Assembly (NCBI GenBank): GCA_905214545.1
Contig: CAJMMO010000001.1
Span: 310,001 to 374,000, forward strand
Origin: an uncultured bacterium
GTDB taxonomy: Bacteria; Bacillota; Bacilli; Lactobacillales; Lactobacillaceae
DNA: 64,000 bases
Direction: 5' to 3'
The notes under the pieces were generated by a model. It ran no database searches, was not told the DNA's origin, and saw nothing but the letters and a program-made list of their open reading frames with translations. The position numbers were made by a program, and so were the translations under genes. Shown here piece after piece: positions 59,311 to 64,000 of this stretch (within the stretch, counting starts at the first letter, position 1; every line of letters starts with the position of its first letter).

Positions 59311-60812
59311 TATTCATCGCTGAAATGGTGGGCGTCTTCTGACAGCTTGTAGAATATATAAGCGATCAAACCGAAGACGATCGGCCCCATCGCCGTCCAG
59401 AAGGCGGACATGTAGTCGCCCTGCAGGATCGGCTCGACGATCGTAAACACGATGCCGGCGCCGATGACAGCTTCCACCAAAATGACCAAGGCCACGGTCC
59501 AGCCGTAGTTCTTGAAGATGCGGAACTTGCGCTCCGGATCCTTTTTAATAAAGAAAGGAAACGCGCCGATGATGAAAATATAGGACGCAGCCGATGACAC
59601 GTTGACCATGTTCTGCAGGATCTGGTAAAAGCCCTTGGCTGCACTGCCGCCGAATGCGACAAAGAAAATGATGAGGCAGACAAAAATGGCCTGGGCCCAC
59701 ATCGCAGTCGTCGGGATCCCGTGTTCGTTCAGCTGCACCAGCTTTTTAGGCCACAGCCGTTCGTCAGAGCCCAGGATAAAGGACTTGATCGGCGAGTAGA
59801 TCACGACGAAGAACGCCCCGATCAGACCCATCAAGGCAGCCAGCGCAACAAAGCGCACAAAGTAGGCGCCGATGGCGTCGCTGGCCGCAGCCGACAAGCC
59901 TAAGCCCTCGCCTAATGCTTGCCCCAAGCGGTGGAAGATAACATAGGTCATGTTGCCTAAGTTTACGCCCTGCCGTGCCACGTCGTGCTGGTAGTTGACG
60001 GTAAAGCCCGCCATAAACAGCGACAAGACGTAGCTGATAATGGTAAAAGCAGTCCCGAAGATCAGGCCGCGCGGGAAGTCCTTTTCAGGGTTTTCCATGC
60101 TGTCGCTGACCCCAGACACCGTCTCCATCCCGCCGTAGGCAAAAATTGCGTAGACGATAAACGAGATGACGGCCAAGGGACTTTGGAAGGCCGGGTTTGG
60201 CGACTTCAACAGCGAACTGGCGCCGTGCAGCGGCTGGGCCAGCTGGCCGTGGTTCAAGCACAAAACCCAGATGCTGACGATGATAAACAGAAAGTTCTCG
60301 CAGATCAGGAACACGCCGCCTAAAGACGACATGGCTTTAATCCCCTGAATCCCGCGGGAAGTCAAAAAAGTGACCAGCAAAATGAATAAAATGGCCAAGA
60401 GACCGACGACTTTCGTCGAGTTCAGGCTGCCCAGGTGCCAGCTTTGGGTCGTGTCCTTGCCGAACAGCAAGGATGAAAATGAGATCCAAATCTTAGAAGC
60501 AGTGGAAACCAGCCAGATTACCCAGTTCGCCAACCAGATAAAAGTACCGATAAAGGCCCACTTTTCACCGATGGAATTGGCCAGCCAGGTAAAAATACCC
60601 CCCTTGGCATCGGGGTAGGCTGAAGAATATTCAGCCATCATCAAGCTGCTAGGGATCATGAAGACAATGCCCGCAAAAATGTACCAAATAATGGAGGCAT
60701 AGCCCATTTGGAAGTATGAAACGGAAACATTACCAAAGCCGTAAACTGAGGTAATGATCATCAGAATCAAACTGCCAGTAGTAATCGATTTAGCAGTTTT
60801 ATTATCCGACAA
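59310..60812 (-). CDS. yjeM: APC-family amino-acid permease, YjeM-like
   Basis: A 500-residue, 12-helix APC transporter. The first helix has TSVYGFGNVSVSYFQMGY; AYGGMETVSGVSDSMENPEKDFPRG (split near 225-250) is the family signature. It resembles the YjeM group annotated as glutamate/GABA-type transporters; the substrate is not proven. The start is TTG at 60812, chosen because GAAAGGTG lies 8 bases upstream. An earlier in-frame TTG at 60830 would swallow this site. It stands alone. Confidence 0.85.
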   Translation of the reverse strand: MSDNKTAKSITTGSLILMIITSVYGFGNVSVSYFQMGYASIIWYIFAGIVFMIPSSLMMAEYSSAYPDAKGGIFTWLANSIGEKWAFIGTFIWLANWVIWLVSTASKIWISFSSLLFGKDTTQSWHLGSLNSTKVVGLLAILFILLVTFLTSRGIQGIKAMSSLGGVFLICENFLFIIVSIWVLCLNHGQLAQPLHGASSLLKSPNPAFQSPLAVISFIVYAIFAYGGMETVSGVSDSMENPEKDFPRGLIFGTAFTIISYVLSLFMAGFTVNYQHDVARQGVNLGNMTYVIFHRLGQALGEGLGLSAAASDAIGAYFVRFVALAALMGLIGAFFVVIYSPIKSFILGSDERLWPKKLVQLNEHGIPTTAMWAQAIFVCLIIFFVAFGGSAAKGFYQILQNMVNVSSAASYIFIIGAFPFFIKKDPERKFRIFKNYGWTVALVILVEAVIGAGIVFTIVEPILQGDYMSAFWTAMGPIVFGLIAYIFYKLSEDAHHFSDE

Positions 60813-60895
60813 AAAATCAACACCTTTCAAAAAAACTAGCTTATATTCTATCTGTTTTTTCCTATGAACACACTGTTTTTAATGTTGCTCTCATC

Positions 60896-60928
60896 AAAAA
60901 AAGCCCCCCTTGCAGGGGGCTTTTTTTA
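60896..60928 (-). terminator. Rho-independent terminator of engB
   Basis: Stem GCCCCCC/AGGGGGC with a TTGC loop region, flanked by seven A and seven T; it overlaps the engB stop codon. Confidence 0.93.
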
Positions 60929-61519
60929 TGCTTGCATTACTGCTTCCAGCCAGTCTAAAAGTTCTGTCCTGTGCAGCTTGGTCTGAGCGCTGAAGGTCAG
61001 AAAGTCGACATTCGGCTTGTTCAGATCAAAGGTCTTTTTCAGCAATTGGATGCTCTTGTTATATTGGCTTTTCTTAACCTTATCCATCTTGGTCAAAACG
61101 ACCATGATCGGCAGCTTCAAATACTGCGCGTAGTCGTACATGGCCTGGTCGTCTTTTGTGGGCGCGTGGCGGCCGTCGACTAAAATCAGCAGGCCGCACA
61201 GCTCGGCGCGCGTTTCCAGGTAGTCCTGAATCATCTCGCCGAATTCCTGCCGTTTTTGGCGGGAAACTTTGGCGTAGCCGTAGCCTGGCACGTCCACCAG
61301 GTAAAAGTCGTCATCGTTGACGCTGTAAAAGTTTAAAGTCTGGGTCTTGCCTGGGGCCGACGAGGTCCGCGCCAGGTTCTTGCGCTGCAGCAGGCAGTTG
61401 ATCAAGCTGGACTTGCCCACGTTGGAGCGGCCGGCCAGAGCAATCTCCGGCCGGCCCGCAGCTGGGTACTGGCTTTCTTTTACCGCACTGGCCGCATAGG
61501 CGCTGTTTTTAATGATCAT
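60926..61519 (-). CDS. engB: Ribosome biogenesis GTP-binding protein EngB (YsxC/YihA)
   Basis: A 197-residue single-domain GTPase: P-loop GRSNVGKSS (residues 31-39), DVPGYGYA (near 75) and TKMD (near 144). It is needed for 50S assembly. Its ATG overlaps the clpX stop region by 4 bases, so it is co-translated with clpX. The terminator overlaps its stop codon. Confidence 0.96.
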   Translation of the reverse strand: MIIKNSAYAASAVKESQYPAAGRPEIALAGRSNVGKSSLINCLLQRKNLARTSSAPGKTQTLNFYSVNDDDFYLVDVPGYGYAKVSRQKRQEFGEMIQDYLETRAELCGLLILVDGRHAPTKDDQAMYDYAQYLKLPIMVVLTKMDKVKKSQYNKSIQLLKKTFDLNKPNVDFLTFSAQTKLHRTELLDWLEAVMQA

Positions 61520-62772
61520 TGGGCTTCCTTTTTCTCATCCTTGGCCCGGCTGACCCGCGGACGGGCGTGCTTGGTGATGACGTCTTTGGTGATCTCCACC
61601 TGCTCAATCGAGTTGTCGCTTGGCGTTTCGTACATGATATCCATCATCGAGTTTTCAATAATGGACCGCAAGCCACGCGCACCCATGTGGCGGGAGATGG
61701 CCACGTTGGCGATTTCCTTCAAAGCAGCCGGCGTAAACTTCAAGTCGACGTGGTCTAAGGACAGCAGCTTTTGGTACTGCTTGACCAAAGCGTTCTTCGG
61801 CTTGGTCAAAATTTCAACCAGGTCGTCGGTTGTCAGCTTCTCCAGGCTGGCGATGATTGGGATTCTGCCGACAAATTCTGGGATCATGCCGAACTTGACC
61901 AGGTCGCCCGTAGTCAGGTAGCGGTTCCAGTGATTCAATCCGTATTCGCTGCTTTCCATTTCAGCGCCAAAGCCGATGACACGCTTGCCCAGTCTTTGTT
62001 TAACAATCCCTTCGATCCCGTCAAAGGCACCGCCGACGATGAACAGGATGTTCTTGGTGTTGATCCGGATCATCTGCTGTTGCGGGTGCTTGCGGCCGCC
62101 CTGCGGCGGTACCGAGGCAATCGTGCCTTCCAAGATCTTAAGCAGAGCTTGCTGGACGCCTTCGCCGGAAACGTCTCTAGTGATGGAGACGTTTTCGCTC
62201 TTTTTGGCAATCTTGTCTATTTCGTCGATGTAGACAATGCCCCGCTCGGCGCGGTCGATGTCGTAGTCGGCGTTTTGCAAAAGCTTCAGCAGGATGTTTT
62301 CGACGTCTTCGCCGACATAGCCGGCTTCAGTCAAGGTCGTGGCGTCTGCGATGGCAAACGGCACGTCCAAGATGCGGGCCAAGGTTTGGGCCAGGTAGGT
62401 CTTGCCCGAACCGGTCGGCCCGATCAAAGCGATGTTGGACTTTTGCAGCTCGGTGGAAGAGTCGACATCCATCTGGCTGATCCGCTTGTAGTGGTTGTAG
62501 ACGGCGACCGACAAAACCTTTTTGGCACGGTCTTGACCAATGACGTACTGGTCGAGTTCGCGCTTGATTTCCACCGGCGTTGGCAGCGACGACAGCTCTT
62601 GGACAGCTTCGTTGGCCAGCTCGTGGTCGATCATTTCCTTAATGCGGTTGATACAGTCGTTGCAAATGTAGAAGCCGTTGACGAAAGCCATCTTGCGCAC
62701 TTCCGCTTCGGTCCGGTTGCAGGATGTACAACGAATCACATCATTTGCAGCAGCCATTTTATTAAAAGCCAT
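61516..62772 (-). CDS. clpX: ATP-dependent Clp protease ATPase subunit ClpX
   Basis: A 418-residue AAA+ unfoldase. The N-terminal zinc-binding domain has C15, C18, C37 and C40. Walker A is GPTGSGKTYLAQ (near 115), the pore loop GYVGEDVE (near 150) and Walker B IVYIDEIDK (near 175). It delivers proteins to ClpP, which is not in this window. GGGAGG lies 8 bases before the ATG. It follows tig, the standard order, but tig has its own terminator. Confidence 0.97.
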   Translation of the reverse strand: MAFNKMAAANDVIRCTSCNRTEAEVRKMAFVNGFYICNDCINRIKEMIDHELANEAVQELSSLPTPVEIKRELDQYVIGQDRAKKVLSVAVYNHYKRISQMDVDSSTELQKSNIALIGPTGSGKTYLAQTLARILDVPFAIADATTLTEAGYVGEDVENILLKLLQNADYDIDRAERGIVYIDEIDKIAKKSENVSITRDVSGEGVQQALLKILEGTIASVPPQGGRKHPQQQMIRINTKNILFIVGGAFDGIEGIVKQRLGKRVIGFGAEMESSEYGLNHWNRYLTTGDLVKFGMIPEFVGRIPIIASLEKLTTDDLVEILTKPKNALVKQYQKLLSLDHVDLKFTPAALKEIANVAISRHMGARGLRSIIENSMMDIMYETPSDNSIEQVEITKDVITKHARPRVSRAKDEKKEAQ

Positions 62773-62845
62773 TTAATAATCCTCCCTTTGTCTAAGAGGT
62801 AGATTAGCATAAAAACAGGCAGAACTTTAGAGATTTGCACTCAAA

Positions 62846-62873
62846 AAAAAAGCGGCAGAAGCCGCTTTTTAGT
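62846..62873 (-). terminator. Rho-independent terminator of tig
   Basis: Stem AAGCGGC/GCCGCTT with a 4-base loop and a long T run on the minus strand. Confidence 0.9.
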
Positions 62874-62892
62874 TTTTAGCGCAAGAACTTGC

Positions 62893-64000
62893 TTACTTGT
62901 CAGACTTCTTGTCGGACTTCTTAGCGTCCTTTTCAGCCTTCAAGTCCTTCTTAGCAACTTGCTTAGCGTTGTCAGTTACTAAGTCCATGGCCTTGCGAAC
63001 TGAGATGTCGTGGTTCAACATTTCGTCAGTCAAAGTCTCACGAACAGTCTTTTCGTCCATGTTGTATTCAGCAGCCAGGTCCTTGATTTCTTGTTCTCTT
63101 TCTTCCTTAGTCGGCTTGAAGCCTTCCTTGGCAACGATAGCTTCCAGAACCAGGTTGGTTGCGACACGGTCCTTGGCACCTTCAGCGATTTGCTTGCGCA
63201 AAGTGTCTTCGTTAGTCTTAGTGATTTGGAAGTAAGTTTGCGGGTCGATGCCTTGACGGCGCAGGTTGCCCAAGTATTGGTTGAGTTGGTTGTCAACGTC
63301 TTCTTGGATCATTGCGTCAGGAATTTCGTCGATCTCAGCGTTCTTAACGGCACCGTCGATAGCAGCTTCTTGGATTGCGTCCTCAGCAGCAGCTTCCTTT
63401 TGCGCCTTTAATTGCTTCTTGATCTTTTCCTTCAATTCGTCAAGAGTGTTAACGTCTTCGTCCAGGTCCTTGGCAAAGTCATCGTCAAGCTTTGGCAGTT
63501 GCTTGTGCTTTACTTCGTGCAGCTTAGTAGCAAAGTGAGCTTCCTTGCCTGCTAAGTCCTTTGCGCCGTAGTCCTTTGGGAAGGTAACAACTACGTCGAT
63601 GTCGTCGCCTGACTTGTGGCCGATCAGTTGATCTTCAAAGCCAGGGATGAAGCTGCCGCTGCCCAGTTCCAGGGAGTGGTTCTTAGCTGAGCCGCCGTCA
63701 AATGGCTTGCCGTCAATAGTACCTTCAAAGTCGATAGTGACAGTGTCGCCCTTTTCAGCAGCACCCTTCTTCAAAACGAGTTCTGCGTTGGCCTTGCGGC
63801 GTCTTTCGATTTCAGCGTCAACATCCTTAGCGTAAACGCGGGTGTTTTGACGAGGAACTTCGATACCCTTGTACTTGCCTAATTTAACAGCAGGTTCAAT
63901 AGTGACAGTGGCCTTCATGGTCCAAGCCTTGCCCTTGTCCATTGAAACTGGCTCAACTTGCGGTTGACCAACGGCCTTGATCTTAGCTTCCTTAACAGCT
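62893..64000 (-). CDS. tig: Trigger factor (5' end outside the window)
   Basis: About 368 residues are visible; the frame stays open through 64000, so roughly the first 70 residues (ribosome-binding part) lie beyond the edge. The FKBP-type isomerase domain runs from EKGDTVTIDFEGTIDGK to FATKLHEVKHKQLP. A long helical chaperone domain follows, and the tail is Lys/Asp-rich. It binds nascent chains at the ribosome exit. An internal ATG at 63942 is not the start. Codon use is strongly selective. Confidence 0.96.
   Translation of the reverse strand, partial: AVKEAKIKAVGQPQVEPVSMDKGKAWTMKATVTIEPAVKLGKYKGIEVPRQNTRVYAKDVDAEIERRRKANAELVLKKGAAEKGDTVTIDFEGTIDGKPFDGGSAKNHSLELGSGSFIPGFEDQLIGHKSGDDIDVVVTFPKDYGAKDLAGKEAHFATKLHEVKHKQLPKLDDDFAKDLDEDVNTLDELKEKIKKQLKAQKEAAAEDAIQEAAIDGAVKNAEIDEIPDAMIQEDVDNQLNQYLGNLRRQGIDPQTYFQITKTNEDTLRKQIAEGAKDRVATNLVLEAIVAKEGFKPTKEEREQEIKDLAAEYNMDEKTVRETLTDEMLNHDISVRKAMDLVTDNAKQVAKKDLKAEKDAKKSDKKSDK

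Noticed and set aside
61771..62802. Long open frame (about 340 codons) on the plus strand opposite clpX
   Set aside because: It is a mirror of the GC-biased third positions of clpX. It has no ribosome binding site and its product looks like no protein family. Similar antisense frames lie opposite arcC (17497-18225), hslV (22133-22642) and the P-type ATPase (56875-57453).

Overview
The window is a dense, mostly minus-strand stretch of a low-to-mid GC Firmicute chromosome. Gene content and order (dprA-topA-hslV-hslU, cmk-rpsA-der-hup, ribT-scpA-scpB-rluB, tig-clpX-engB, obg, cvfB, uvrC), many Rho-independent terminators, a T-box leader, an FMN riboswitch and strong AGGAGG ribosome binding sites all point to a lactic acid bacterium. 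Third codon positions are unusually G/C-rich for a Lactobacillus. That, with the proteins themselves, suggests Lactobacillus delbrueckii; this is an inference from pattern recognition, not from a search. The presence of a complete arginine deiminase cluster would fit an arginine-degrading subspecies better than a typical yoghurt bulgaricus strain.

Layout. 1-10.4 kb is an accessory/metabolic part: tail of a membrane protein with a TetR regulator, a zinc alcohol dehydrogenase, a TetM-like ribosome-protection GTPase broken by two stop codons, glycerate kinase, divergent deoC/deoR, an SLC13/ArsB-type carrier, and a MarR-controlled ABC exporter. 10.5-17.3 kb holds a cyclophilin, Mn-pyrophosphatase, topoisomerase IV (parE-parC) and plsY. 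17.4-20.6 kb is the arcA-arcB-arcC operon with a CcpA-type cre site at its promoter. 20.7-28.4 kb is hslU-hslV, topA, dprA, rnhB, rbgA, a YozE-family protein and degV. 28.5-33.4 kb holds a hemolysin III/TrhA protein, cca, a YitT protein, an unrecognised membrane protein and a TPR protein. 33.5-37.9 kb is hup, der, rpsA, cmk and a LysM protein. 38-42 kb is ribU behind an FMN riboswitch and the tightly overlapped cvfB-ribT-scpA-scpB-rluB operon. 42-49.5 kb is dnaE, a DUF2929 protein, a 5'-nucleotidase, rpmF, a LapA-domain protein, a short-chain dehydrogenase and rnz. 49.5-58.8 kb is an OatA-like acyltransferase, obg, uvrC, a small flavoprotein, a CtpE-like P-type ATPase and asnA behind a T-box. 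59-64 kb is a tiny charged protein, a YjeM-type amino-acid permease, engB, clpX and the truncated end of tig.

How the genes fit together. Housekeeping dominates: replication and chromosome segregation (dnaE, topA, parCE, scpAB, hup), ribosome assembly and translation (der, rbgA, engB, obg, rpsA, rpmF, rluB, cca), proteolysis and folding (hslUV, clpX, tig, cyclophilin). The regulated metabolic units (arc, glycerate kinase, 5'-nucleotidase, deoC, ribU, asnA) have legible control elements: cre-like boxes, palindromic operators, a riboswitch and a T-box. I saw no tRNA or rRNA gene, insertion sequence, prophage, CRISPR array or replication origin. I did not find a clearly new multi-gene system; the most unusual items are the doubly interrupted TetM-like gene, a hairpin lying between the Shine-Dalgarno sequence and start codon of cmk, and several compact promoter/operator arrangements.
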